Assembly (NCBI GenBank): GCA_028751875.1
Contig: CM054155.1
Location: forward strand, 15,385,755 to 15,449,754
DNA: 64,000 bases
Direction: 5' to 3'
Source: Rapana venosa
Lineage: Eukaryota; Mollusca; Gastropoda; Neogastropoda; Muricidae
Shown piece by piece: positions 36,905 through 47,722 of this stretch. A program made the position numbers and the translations under genes. Every line of letters begins with the position of its first letter. Position 1 is the stretch's first letter. Below the pieces are notes generated by a model. That model worked only from the letters and a program-made list of their open reading frames with translations. It was not told the origin of the DNA and did no database searches.

Positions 36905-36992
36905 TATTCTTTTATATCAAGGATAATGGAATAAGCACTCATGTGCTTTTTTACATCCAGTCCCTGTGTGTATGCGGTTTTGTAAATTTTGC
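36905..36992 (-). mobile_element. SINE family A, 3' tail fragment
   Basis: Reverse tail (ggataatggaataagcactc, ttacatccagtccctgtg) up to GTAAATTTTG, then unrelated sequence. Confidence 0.8.
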
Positions 36993-37107
36993 TGTTTCTT
37001 GCTGCTAAGTGTGATGTACCACATTCAGATCTTACAAGCTACTTTTTTTTTTTTTTTACATGGATGATCAAGCATGGCACAGAAATTACACCAATAAACT
37101 ATGGAAT

Positions 37108-37218
37108 TTCTTCTTCATTGAACGCTCAGACAGCAACTACTGTTGTCGGTCATATGAGCAAAAATACGTGGCACTGCCGTCAAGCGCCTGACAAGTCAGG
37201 CCCAGCGCATCTGACTTT
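37108..37218. repeat. Dispersed repeat E, copy 2
   Basis: Matches 26770-26880 in order: TTCTTCTTCATTGAACGCTC, CAGCAACTACTGTTGTC, AAGTCAGGCCCAGCGCATCT. Same orientation as copy 1. Confidence 0.7.
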
Positions 37219-37490
37219 GGCATGGAAGAGAATTTTTATTTTTTCTGTCTTTCTGAAAAAAGGCAGGGAACGGAAAAAGAAGGCAGAAAAACACGATTGA
37301 AAGGAGGTGACAGAAAAACAAGGTACAAGGCAAAAACAAAAAGAGGGATAGAAAAGTGGCAATTCCTGGCACAGAATTTCCAGAAGTTGGGGATGCTATT
37401 CATACTGACAGGCCCTCGGCATCCCCACAGGGGAGGCTGCTAAGTTTATTTAGGTTGTTCTTGGTTTGAATGATAACAGTTTACAGGGAT

Positions 37491-37760
37491 GGGGGGGGGG
37501 GGGGGGGGGGGGGGGGGGGAGCTTCTTTGTTTGGGTTTGTTTAAGTTCTTTTGAATGTTTGGGGTTTTTTGTTGTTTGGGTTTGTTTGGGGGTTGTATTG
37601 TTGTTGGTGGTTTGTTTGGGTTGTTTTTTTTTTGGGGGGGGGGGGGGGTGGGGGGGGTTGGGGGAGGGGGGGAGGGTTCTTGGGTTTTTTGTGTGGGTTT
37701 TTGGGTTGTTGTTTTTTTGGGGGGAGGGGTGTTGTTTTTGGGGGGAGAGGGCTCCTGTTG
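37491..37760. repeat. Poly-G run and G/T-rich block
   Basis: 29 G at 37491-37519, then about 200 bp of G-runs spaced by TTT, including a second long G-run near 37636-37658. On the exchanger sense strand this is C-rich intron. Confidence 0.93.
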
Positions 37761-37792
37761 ATAAAGTATGTGATTTATTTCTTGCTCCTTTA

Positions 37793-37829
37793 TCATCATC
37801 ACCATCATCATCATCATCATCACCATCAC
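37793..37829. repeat. (TCA)n trinucleotide repeat
   Basis: About 12 units with one CAC interruption. Confidence 0.9.
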
Positions 37830-37906
37830 TGGACAGAAAGACAGTGAAGAAGACAAAGGCCACTACTAGCAATACTAGCAGCAGTACTAGCAGCAGTAGT
37901 ACAGAC

Positions 37907-38007
37907 CTGATGTCGAAGTCGTGCCACTTGGCGACCAGCCAGGCTTTCTCAGAGCGACTGGCGGAGGGTGGGGCCTGCTGACCCTCACTGCCCGAGCTCT
38001 GCTGCTG
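37907..38007 (-). CDS. SLC9A6/7/9-like: Endosomal Na+/H+ exchanger exon (Gln/Ser-rich linker, start of tail)
   Basis: About 101 nt encoding a glutamine start, a Ser/Gln/Pro-rich linker (SSGSEGQQAPPSASRS) and then EKAWLVAKWHDFDI, ending two bases into an arginine codon. The KAWL..KW..FD pattern matches the SAWLFRMWYNFDH region of vertebrate NHE6/7/9, just after the membrane domain. The acceptor is preceded by a pyrimidine-rich stretch and lies inside (CAA)(CAG)n, so the exact start may slide by 3-nt steps; 38007 keeps phase 0. The donor is ATCAG then GTCTGT. On its 5' side lies an intron of about 19 kb. The linker is longer and more glutamine-rich than I expect for vertebrate members. Confidence 0.85.
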
Positions 38008-38304
38008 CTGTTGTTGTTCAGGGGACAGAGGGGACAGCAGCAACATTAGCGGTGACCACAGGCACACAACACGCTCATCTCACCTAGAGGATAACTATAG
38101 ACGAAAGAGTACTGCAGTTTTTTTCTGTTATCATATACATGGTACAGTGGATGATAATGGGTTATGGTTTGTAGAAACTAGATGCGTCACTGCTTAACAT
38201 ATTTTGCTTCTGATTTGTGGAAATGTGGTGTTACTGCTTTATAAAAACATTCTTTTTTTAAATCACTACTTGTCAATATGTTTCAGTGTCCTTCTTCTTG
38301 TTCC

Positions 38305-38565
38305 TCTTTTTTTTTTCTTCTTCTTCTTCTTCTTCTTCTTCTTCTCTTACTTCTTCTTCTCTTTCTTCTTATTCCTCTCTTTTTTCTTCTTCTTCTTCTT
38401 CTTCTTCTTCTTCTTCTTCTTCTTTTCTTCTTCTTCTTCTCTTACTTCTTCTTCCTCTCTTTCTTCTTCTTCCTCTCTTTCCTCTTCTTCTTCTCTGTCT
38501 CTTCTTCTTCATCTTGTTTCTCTCTTTCTTCTTCTTCTTCTTCTTCTTCGTCTTCTTCTTCTTTA
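38305..38565. repeat. (CTT)n pyrimidine tract
   Basis: About 260 bp of nearly uninterrupted pyrimidines dominated by CTT; (GAA)n on the exchanger sense strand, within its large intron. Confidence 0.95.
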
Positions 38566-38808
38566 AAGTTCTGCAGAAGCTCCCAGTCTGAGCAGACAAC
38601 TGTTGTTATGAATTGAAAGAGCTTGCAAGAATTTCACCTGAAAATGATTATTACTCATTGATTTTGCTTTTGCTTTCAAAATCAAGTCCAGTGTTCTGAA
38701 TGGGATTTTCTACATATGCACTTCCAATGAGTCATACATACAATTGTCTGGACACACGCTCACATACATACATACATACATGGGCATCCATATGCACACA
38801 CACACACA

Positions 38809-38892
<84 letters not shown>

Positions 38893-38935
38893 TCACTAAC
38901 TCTCTCTCACTCACTCACTCACACACACAAACACA

Positions 38936-38977
<42 letters not shown>

Positions 38978-38992
38978 AACACATGCGCACAC
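38809..38992. repeat. (CT)n and (CA)n tracts
   Basis: (CT)n at 38810-38878, then (CA)n and CACT mixtures to 38992. Confidence 0.95.
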
Positions 38993-39327
38993 ACACACCA
39001 TCAAACCATAAGCCTAAAGCAGCCTTTCCGATACCTCTCCAAAATCATGCTTTAGTTTTGTTAGCTGCTAGTATCCCCCTTTACCACAATGATAACACTT
39101 TGCAAACATAATGTATACTAGTCTACAAAACAGAAACAAATCACCACCTAACAGTGACAACAGCCAAAAAAAAATGAAGCAGAAGAAACATTGCCCCTTT
39201 TGACCATGCACACATTCACATGCCAGCCATGCCATGCAGTACAATCAATCAACCAATGTCAAGCAACAGAAAATAAGCACCAAAACTTCACACTATTCAA
39301 GAAATGATAACACGAAACCAGGTAAAA

Positions 39328-39489
39328 CTGAAAGCAAACTTAAACTAAGATGGAAAGAAAACATTGACTATCTTATCCTATCTCACACATTTGATCGGGG
39401 GGATGGAAACTGTGAAAGCAAACTTAAACTAACAAGGAAAGAAAACGTTAACTATCTTATCCTATCCCACACATTTGAATGGGGGGATG
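39328..39489. repeat. Direct tandem duplication, about 83-bp period
   Basis: The phrases GAAAGCAAACTTAAACTA and CTATCTTATCCTATC occur twice, starting at 39330 and 39413. Confidence 0.85.
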
Positions 39490-39628
39490 TTACAAACAGA
39501 ACACTGAGAGAAATATATAAAGCAAAGTATACATGTCTTCATCAGCTTTTTCTTCTAGTAACAATAATTGCTTTTCTTTCTTTCACTGTTTGCTTTCTTT
39601 TTGCTATGAGAGAAGTGGGGATGGGAAA

Positions 39629-39673
<45 letters not shown>

Positions 39674-39857
39674 AAAGCAAAAGGGGTAAAGGGGGGGGGG
39701 GGGGGGGGGGGATCATAATCATGACAAATATCAGGGGCTGTGTATTTTAACACCAATTCCATCCAAAGTTTTTATTTTCTAAATATTTGTATATGGTGAC
39801 ATACTCCCAAACCTAACTGACTTGAAGGGGGTGGGGGGGGGGGGGGGGGGGGGGGGG
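39629..39857. repeat. Cluster of three long poly-G runs
   Basis: 44 G at 39629-39672, 21 G at 39691-39711, and about 28 G (one T break) at 39828-39857. Confidence 0.95.
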
Positions 39858-40897
39858 AAGTATGCTCAAATATCAAAGTTCAACAATATTCAACCAAAAA
39901 AGAGGAAAACTGTTCCACTAATGAATAAATAAATTTGAATTTTTTTTAAAACTTTATCAATCTAGCTTTTGTATAACACTCATCACAATAACTTTTGAGC
40001 AACAACAACAACAAAAAAAGACAAAAAAAACAGCTATACAGTAAGTCCAGTTATTGAAATTGATGAAAATATCTACCATATACCTGCTCACAAGACAATA
40101 TATATATCTTTCCTGAGAATACTTCTTTTTCATGACATTAAATCCACAGCCACAAAAACTGCCTCAGAAAACCACAAAAATGCTAGTACTGGTAGAAAGC
40201 TTAAACAGGTAACTTCCTGAACAAAATCCCAAGAAATATACTACTTAAAAAAAACACACACACAACAACAACAACCAAACCCAAAACAAAATACAAGACA
40301 AAACCTTTATTTTTTTTACACCACTCACAAAAACCAGTGCCCAAAATTAGACTTATATTGATGCAACATTAGAAAATGGTATTACGATGTAGATGACCAA
40401 ACAGACAACAGAAAAATGATCCCTGTTTAGCTATCATATCAGAAACCTACTTCCCATCTTTTGTCCTCCTCCTCCCCTCTCCCCCATCCCCCGCCCTCCT
40501 CAATCTTAGTTCACTAAATCAATGTCTCATCATCATGATGTCATAATCACAGAAGTGTAAAAAGGTAGCCTTACCATTAACATTTATATCCACATAACAC
40601 AATTTACAGATGATATTGCAGATAATGCTTCATCCAACCTGATGGGGTATTTAACTGATAATTGTGCACACAGCCTGGGGTCATGTCATATATAGATAAC
40701 ATAAATATATATATATGAATGAGAATGCACTAAAGGGCACAAGAAACATTATTTTCACCACATCATTTCAAACCTAAGAATTTCCTCTCCTGTTTCATTT
40801 CATAGCTATCCCTGCTTTTCAACAGCCAAAAATTCCATCACCCTGCCAAAGTGTATAACGTGTGTGTGTGTTCAAATTCATTTAACGTCTTTTCACA
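39858..40897. other. Noncoding intron-like DNA
   Basis: AT-rich with a pyrimidine patch at 40450-40500; nothing recognised. Confidence 0.5.
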
Positions 40898-40898
40898 G

Positions 40899-40974
<76 letters not shown>
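40898..40974. repeat. (GT)n tract
   Basis: Pure dinucleotide repeat immediately before a LINE tail fragment. Confidence 0.95.
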
Positions 40975-40983
40975 TGTGCATTT

Positions 40984-41113
40984 GGACTTGTTAGAACTAT
41001 TACTTGCTATCGGTTGCATGACTGTGTAAGAATGAGTTGAGTGCAAGCGCTTTGATTTGTCTGTGCAAGATACAGCGCTATATAAATTCCATTTATTATT
41101 ATTATTATTATTA
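40984..41113 (+). mobile_element. LINE 3' tail fragment with (ATT)n end
   Basis: GAATGAGTTGAGTGCAAGCG then CTTTGATTTGT, AGCGCTATATAAATTCC and (ATT)n. It is the forward version of 58250-58347 and 1423-1510. Confidence 0.75.
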
Positions 41114-41533
41114 TATTTGGAGTTAAGGTTTTTGGGGGGTTTTTTTGGCAATAAAGCGAGTAAAGCCCTCCTCCCTACCCTCATTCAACAACAAAACAAT
41201 AACAATATGATGCATGTGTGTCAAGATTATAACTCTATACAGCACACACAAAACAACCATCGTTCCAGTCACTACACTGACAAAGTGTGCAACCCTACAG
41301 TCAACAGCTGAGCACTTTCAAACGTGCATGCATACGAGTGTGTGTTTATATGGGTGATAATTATTTCCCTGTTCAACCACATGCTGACGTTTTTAATGAG
41401 TTAATGCAGTTGAAAGCATAAATATAATACAGCACAAATACGCAGACAAATAACTATGTTGTGTCCATCCTTGAATCAAGCTTTTGCAGGCAGAAAATTT
41501 TGGGTAGACACTGCAGAGCTAGCTAGCTAGCTC

Positions 41534-41568
41534 GCTCCCCTCCCCCCCCCCCCCCCCCCCCCCCCCCC
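41534..41568. repeat. Poly-C run
   Basis: About 29 C followed by TCCC, bordering SINE copy at 41571; preceded by a (CTAG)n patch at 41518-41531. Confidence 0.9.
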
Positions 41569-41570
41569 TC

Positions 41571-41935
41571 CCCGGGGATGGGATAGCCTAGTGGTTAGAA
41601 CATTAGTTAGCGCTTGCAATCTGACTACCCCAGTTCAATTCCCATTCAAGGGGTATTTCCCCCTGGAGTTAACATCAGTGCAGACTCCACTCTCCCCAAA
41701 GTCCTTCGAATGAGACCCTAAACCGAGGCCCCATGTGCGAACGCACACAGAACATCTTGCACACATGTTAAATCCTGTTCCGCTTTTTGTAAGAGTAGGC
41801 CATTGTGTGCCAGTGGGAACAGATGACAGTATTTACAAAACCAAATACACACGGGGACTAGATGTAAAAAAAAAATTAAAAAAGCACATAAGTGCTTATT
41901 CCATTATCCTCGATATAAAAGAATAAAAAAAATAA
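41571..41935 (+). mobile_element. SINE family A, full copy
   Basis: Head GGGGATGGGATAGCCTAGTG, box-B-like AGTTCAATTCC, complete body and the AGCACATAAGTGCTTATTCC tail, followed by A/T-rich tail sequence. Confidence 0.88.
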
Positions 41936-41967
41936 TTAATTTTATTAAAAAAATTTAAATTTTAAAA

Positions 41968-41968
<1 letters not shown>

Positions 41969-42045
<77 letters not shown>

Positions 42046-42061
42046 CCTCCCTTTCTCTCTC
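41969..42061. repeat. (CT)n tract
   Basis: Nearly pure (CT)n of about 90 bp following the A/T tail of the SINE. Confidence 0.95.
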
Positions 42062-43449
42062 TGGGGTAAGCAGTCTAAGTTTCAAATGATTTGTTATGAA
42101 AGGAATCTTGCACAATTCAACACAACGCATCACATGGTATGGCATTCAATGTCATGCAGTACACTACATTCCAAGGCATTCACAATGTGTGAGTAACGGG
42201 GTATTGGAAGACAGACCAGTCAAACCAGCATCTCATAGATCGTAATAAGGGAGACAATAGCTAACTACATAAACAAGCCTCCTAGAAATAGAACTATAAA
42301 AATGACAGGGGGGGGGGGGGGAAGTGATGACAAGAAGAATAATTAATACTTTCAGAAAACCGCTTTATAATTTTTTTTTAATTTTGTTTTAAGCAACAAC
42401 AGCAAAGCACAAAATAAAGTTTAGTTTCACTTTTAACCACCAAAAAAAAAAACATTGTATAAAGACAATATGAATCAATCTACAGAAATAACACAAGAAT
42501 AATAAAATGACAAAGAAATAATGTATAAAGACAATATGGATCAACCTTTAAAAACAAAACATAACAGGAATAAAACAAAGAAAGATTTACTTTACTTTGG
42601 CAGCTGCTTCAAATTACAAACATCATATATTTCTTTTTAATCTATAAGAAGTGTTTTCTTCCTTGGCTTTCTTTAATTTCGATACATTACAGGAATGCCT
42701 CACACTTCCAACAACCAGCCTTTCAACACACATATCTGGAAACAACAGGCAGCGCACACACATCTCACTTGGTGGCAGAGGTCTCAGCTATCAAAAATTT
42801 GACAGAAAAATGCCAATGACACAAACCACTCTTCACTCTGAACCCCACCCTTGAATGTGTCTGAGAATCAGCTGCCCTTCACTTCAGCAATGCCTCCTTA
42901 ATTAAAAGGATATAACCAATCCCCTTAGAACCAAGTCCACAGAAGATGTATAACCAATCCCCTTAGATCCAAGTCCACAGAAGATGAAGTTGAACACGGT
43001 AATCGGTAACCATTTAACTTCTTCCAGTTTTCTGTGATGGTACTTTTTGGGTGGGTTTGATTTTATTAGTACTAGTGTCCCAGCGGAGCCATCTGATGTA
43101 GAGATTGAATCCTCAGACAACTACCATCTTATTGCACCATCAACCAACCACCACATATCTCTACTGACTTAGATGGCACCTCTTGTTGTTGCGATTGTAC
43201 TCTTCTAAGCGGAGATATCTGATTTAAGGACTGATAGATGGCACCTTGGAAGCAAGGGCAATAGATATCAAATGATACACAAGAATGGTGACTTTCTTTA
43301 TAAAACACGAGCACACAACTTCATCTACTGTTGAAGAAAAGAACAGGAACACTGGCACTGACACTGATGTTCCATTCATCTTTCTATCTAGCTGCCAACT
43401 CTATTTAGAGAGTCTTCTGACCCAACTCAACTCAAGAACCAAAGTACAA
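42062..43449. other. Noncoding, nothing recognised
   Basis: Contains a G-run at 42309-42323 and a short direct repeat (ccaatccccttagaaccaag at 42918, ccaatccccttagatccaag at 42955). No exon-like segment identified. Confidence 0.5.
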
Positions 43450-45980
43450 AATATGCTCATGCCTCTCACAATGATCTCCTTACTTATACATGTCTTCTAA
43501 AATGATGTAACTTATGTATGCCTTCAATACTGATCTCCCTACTTGTACATGCCTTCAAAAATGATCACCTAACTACAATGATCTCCTCAGATATGCCTTC
43601 CACAATGATCTCCTAAGATATATGCCTCCCACAATGATCTCTGCCTTCCATAATGACCTCATTAGAGATGCCTTCCACAGTAATCTGCTAATGTAGCTAT
43701 TCCACCCACAATGATCTCCTTAGTCACACCTTCAACAAGTATCTCCTAACTAAACCATACCTTCCACAATGATCTCATTAAATGTCTTTCACAATGATCT
43801 TTACCATCCACAATGATCTCCTAACTTAGATAAAACTTTCCACAATGATCTCCTCACTTAGTCATGACTTCCACAATGATCTCCTAACTTAGAAATGCCT
43901 TCCACAATGATCTCCTAACTTAGTCATGCCTTCCACAATGATCTCCTAACTTAGTCATGCCTTCCACAATGATCTCCTAACTTAGAAATGCCTTCCACAA
44001 TGATCTCCTAACTTAGATATATGCCTTCCACAATGATCTCCTAACTTAGTCATGCCTTCCACAATGATCTCCTAACTTAGATATATGCCTTCCACAATGA
44101 TCTCCTAACTTAGATATATGCCTTCCACAATGATCTCCTTAGTCATACCTTCCACAATGATTTCCTAACTTAGTCATGCCTTCCACAATGATCTCCTAAC
44201 TTAGAAATGTCTTTCACAATGATCTCTACCATCCACAATGATCTCCTAACTTAGATAAAACTTTCCACAATGATCTCCTCACTTAGTCATGCCTTCCCCA
44301 ATGATCTCCTAACTTAGTCATGCCTTCCACAATGATCTCCTAACTTAGAAATGCCTTCCACAATGATCTCCTAACTTAGTCATGCCTTCCACAATGATCT
44401 CCTAACTTAGTCATGCCTTCCACAATGATCTCCTAACTTAGAAATGCCTTCCACAATGATCTCCTAACTTAGATATATGCCTTCCACAATGATCTCCTAA
44501 CTTAGTCATGCCTTCCACAATGATCTCCTAACTTAGATATATGCCTTCCACAATGATCTCCTAACTTAGATATATGCCTTCCACAATGATCTCCTTAGTC
44601 ATACCTTCCACAATGATTTCCTAACTTAGTCATGCCTTCCACAATGATCTCCTAACTTAGTCATGACTTCCACAATGATCTCCTAACTTAGTCATGACTT
44701 CCACAATGATTTCCTAACTTAGTCATGACTTCCACAATGATCTCCTAACTTAGTCATGACTTCCACAATGATCTCCTTAGTCATGCCTTCCACAATGATC
44801 TCCTAACTTAGTCATGACTTCCACAATGATCTCCTAACTTAGTCATGACTTCCACAATGATCTCCTTAGTCATGCCTTCCACAATGATCTCCTAACTTAG
44901 TCATGACTTCCACAATGATCTCCTAACTTAGTTATGCCTTCCACAATGATCTCCTAACTTAGTCATGACTTCCACAACGATCTCCTTAGTCATGCCTTCC
45001 ACAATGATCTCCTAACTTAGTCATGACTTCCACAATGATCTCCTAACTTAGTCATGACTTCCACAATGATCTCCTAACTTAGTCATGACTTCCACAATGA
45101 TCTCCTAACTTAGTCATGACTTCCACAATGATCTCCTAACTTAGTCATGACTTCCACAATGATCTCCTAACTTAGTTATGCCTTCCACAATGATCTCCTA
45201 ACTTAGTCATGCCTTCCACAACGATCTCCTAACTTAGTCATGCCTTCCACAATGATCTCCTAACTTAGTCATGACTTCCACAATGATTTCCTAACTTAGT
45301 CATGCCTTCCACAATGATCTCCTAACTTAGTCATGACTTCCACAATGATTTCCTAACTTAGTTATGACTTCCACAATGATTTCCTAACTTAGTCATGACT
45401 TCCACAATGATTTCCTAACTTAGTTATGACTTCCACAATGATTTCCTAACTTAGTCATGACTTCCACAATGATTTCCTAACTTAGTCATGACTTCCACAA
45501 TGATTTCCTAACTTAGTCATGCCTTCCACAATGATCTCCTAACTTAGTCATGCCTTCCACAATGATCTCCTAACTTAGTCATGCCTTCCACAATGATCTC
45601 CTAACTTAGTCATGCCTTCCACAATGATCTCCTAACTTAGTCATGCCTTCCACAATGATTTCCTAACTTAGTCATGCCTTCCACAATGATCTCCTAACTT
45701 AGTTATGACTTCCACAATGATCTCCTAACTTAGTCATGCCTTCCACAATGATTTCCTAACTTAGTCATGACTTCCACAATGATTTCCTAACTTAGTCATG
45801 ACTTCCACAATGATTTCCTAACTTAGTCATGACTTCCACAATGATTTCCTAACTTAGTCATGCCTTCCACAATGATCTCCTAACTTAGTCATGCCTTCCA
45901 CAATGATCTCCTTAGTCATGCCTTCCACAATGATCTCCTAACTTGGATATGCCTTCCACATTGATCTCGTAACTTAGTAA
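43450..45980. repeat. 2.5-kb satellite array of 31-bp units
   Basis: About 80 tandem copies of the phrase CTTCCACAATGATCTCCTAA + CTTAGTCATGC. The left edge is degenerate and the centre homogeneous. Shortened units lacking CTAACTTAG recur. A larger block is repeated: ACCATCCACAATGATCTCC followed by AGATAAAACTTTCC occurs at about 43803 and again at about 44228, a 425-bp higher-order period. It lies wholly within the exchanger's 19-kb intron. Confidence 0.95.
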
Positions 45981-47008
45981 TATTCAGATCTGACAGGGCT
46001 GAAAAGGCTCCACACACACAGTTACACACACACACACATACACACAAAAGCTAGGAGGAAGGGGAAGAATTACAGAGAACAAGCCACAACATCACAATGC
46101 CACTAACCCTACTGTCATTTGGGATAGATACCTCACCATTCGAGCCAATACACACACAAAAAGATGAGGAAAAAATGTAAATTCAACAGAATTGTGTAAA
46201 ACCCAACAAACTGGCAAAACTTTAAGTGCTTAATAAGGGTATTGTCGTAATTTTTGCAACCCAAGATAAGGACATAAACCGTAAGATTTCTAACATGCAT
46301 AATATAATCGTCCACATGCATGCATGCATAAAGTACAGAGATGGGGTAAGGCACTGGCAGGTCTCTCTCTCCTCTCCCCAGCCTCCCCAGCCCCAAACCC
46401 CCATCCCCCTCCCCTCCCAAAACTCTGCTCTCTCACCCCCAAATGACAACATGATAAATTGCATAAACCAAACTCTACAACACTGCTGCAACCAAGCAAC
46501 AACAATTTTTTAAAAATTTAAAGTAAAAAGTGTTGTGGGGTGGGTTTTTTTTAAATGAAACAAAAAATTGACACACAGAGAAAAACTTGAACCCCTTAAC
46601 TCCCAACATCGACACTGAGCATGTCAGTAACCAAACCAGCCATGATGCATGCACGCACGCATGCACCCACACATGCACACACACACGCAAACACATACAC
46701 ACAAACCCACACTACACACATACACACACTACACACATACACACAACACTCACACAACACACACACACAGAGTAAGCAACCAAAAACAGTCAGCTACACC
46801 GCCAGACAGTAAGTATGCAACAGAAGTCAGTCAGCAAAAGAAAACACCAACAAAAACCCCAGTATGCGGCAAAGTGCAGCCAGAAGACAAAAGCACAGCA
46901 GAAACACACACACACACAGACACACACACACACACACACAGAGACAGGCAGCAGGTCTTCCAGTACCTGCAACGGCGCACAAAGCAAGGGGGAAACTGGA
47001 GAGTTGGG
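45981..47008. other. Noncoding with CA-rich blocks
   Basis: (CA)n-rich stretches at 46008-46046, 46668-46770 and 46902-46942; otherwise nothing recognised. Confidence 0.5.
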
Positions 47009-47121
47009 ATCGTCAGTGCCACACTGAAAGAGACATCAATGCAAAGCAACTTTGGGTTGGGGTTTGGTTGAATTGTTTGGGGATTTTGCATTCCTTGGCT
47101 AGACCCCCCGAAGTTCACCAT

Positions 47122-47210
47122 TGGTGAGACTGTGTGTACGCCACCGGGGTTTTGTTTTCTTCTTTTACATCCACCATTAAGGTAGCCACATTCCAACTTT
47201 GGGGATGACT
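47122..47210. repeat. Dispersed repeat D, copy 2
   Basis: GGTGAGACTGTGTG, CCACCATTAAGGTAGCC and AACTTTGGGGATGA match 20390-20470 in order. Confidence 0.6.
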
Positions 47211-47254
47211 GATGTCCACACATGACACTGGTGTGCATGAATTTTTAAAAAAAA

Positions 47255-47467
47255 TTCTGTATTCAGTTCCTACCAGCACATAAATCGCCTAAAGGCGGAA
47301 CAGGTTTTCTGTGTGCATTTGCACGAAGGACACTGGTATAATTATAGTCTCATCCAAAGGACTTTCGAGGGAGTGGAGTCGGTACTGATGTTAACTCCAG
47401 GGGGAAAAATCTTGGTCGCTGTTAGATCACAAGTGCATCGTTTTAACCATTAGGCTATCCCACCTCC
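47255..47467 (-). mobile_element. SINE family A, diverged copy without tail
   Basis: Reverse body (gtctcatccaaaggacttt, gtactgatgttaactccagg) and head (ttttaaccattaggctatccc). The AGCACATAAGTGC end is missing and is replaced by repeat D. Confidence 0.8.
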
Positions 47468-47722
47468 CTTGTTTAGTATGAAAAATGAAAGAGTATGCTC
47501 TGTGTGCATTTTTTAGTGGTGTTTTTCAAAGATTGTCAAGGTTACACTGAAACAGAGATCAACAACAAGCAATGGTGGTTGTTTTTCTTTGGGATTTTTT
47601 TTGTCATGAAACTATGAAAGAGAATCCTCTCTCTGTTATTGTGATGGTTTGGGTGGGTTTGTTTTTTTGTCAAAAGCGTCAATGGCACACTGAAAAAGAG
47701 ATCAACAACAAGCAACTTGAGG

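Larger units (their letters stand above)
47009..47722. repeat. Three dispersed copies of a 45-bp phrase
   Basis: A phrase of the form GTCAGTGCCACACTGAAAGA + GACATCAATGCAAAGCAACTT occurs near 47013, 47536 and 47678 with changes. The last two are spaced 142 bp apart. Confidence 0.6.

Noticed and set aside
37446..38067. Pro/Lys/Asn-rich minus-strand frames extending from the exchanger exon
   Set aside because: Only the 37907-38007 part is supported; the rest is the complement of G-runs and GT-rich intron.
38204..38616. Leu/Phe/Ser-only frames across the pyrimidine tract
   Set aside because: Produced by (CTT)n; no complexity.
43450..45980. CRISPR-like 31-bp direct repeats
   Set aside because: Units are head-to-tail without spacers; it is a satellite array.
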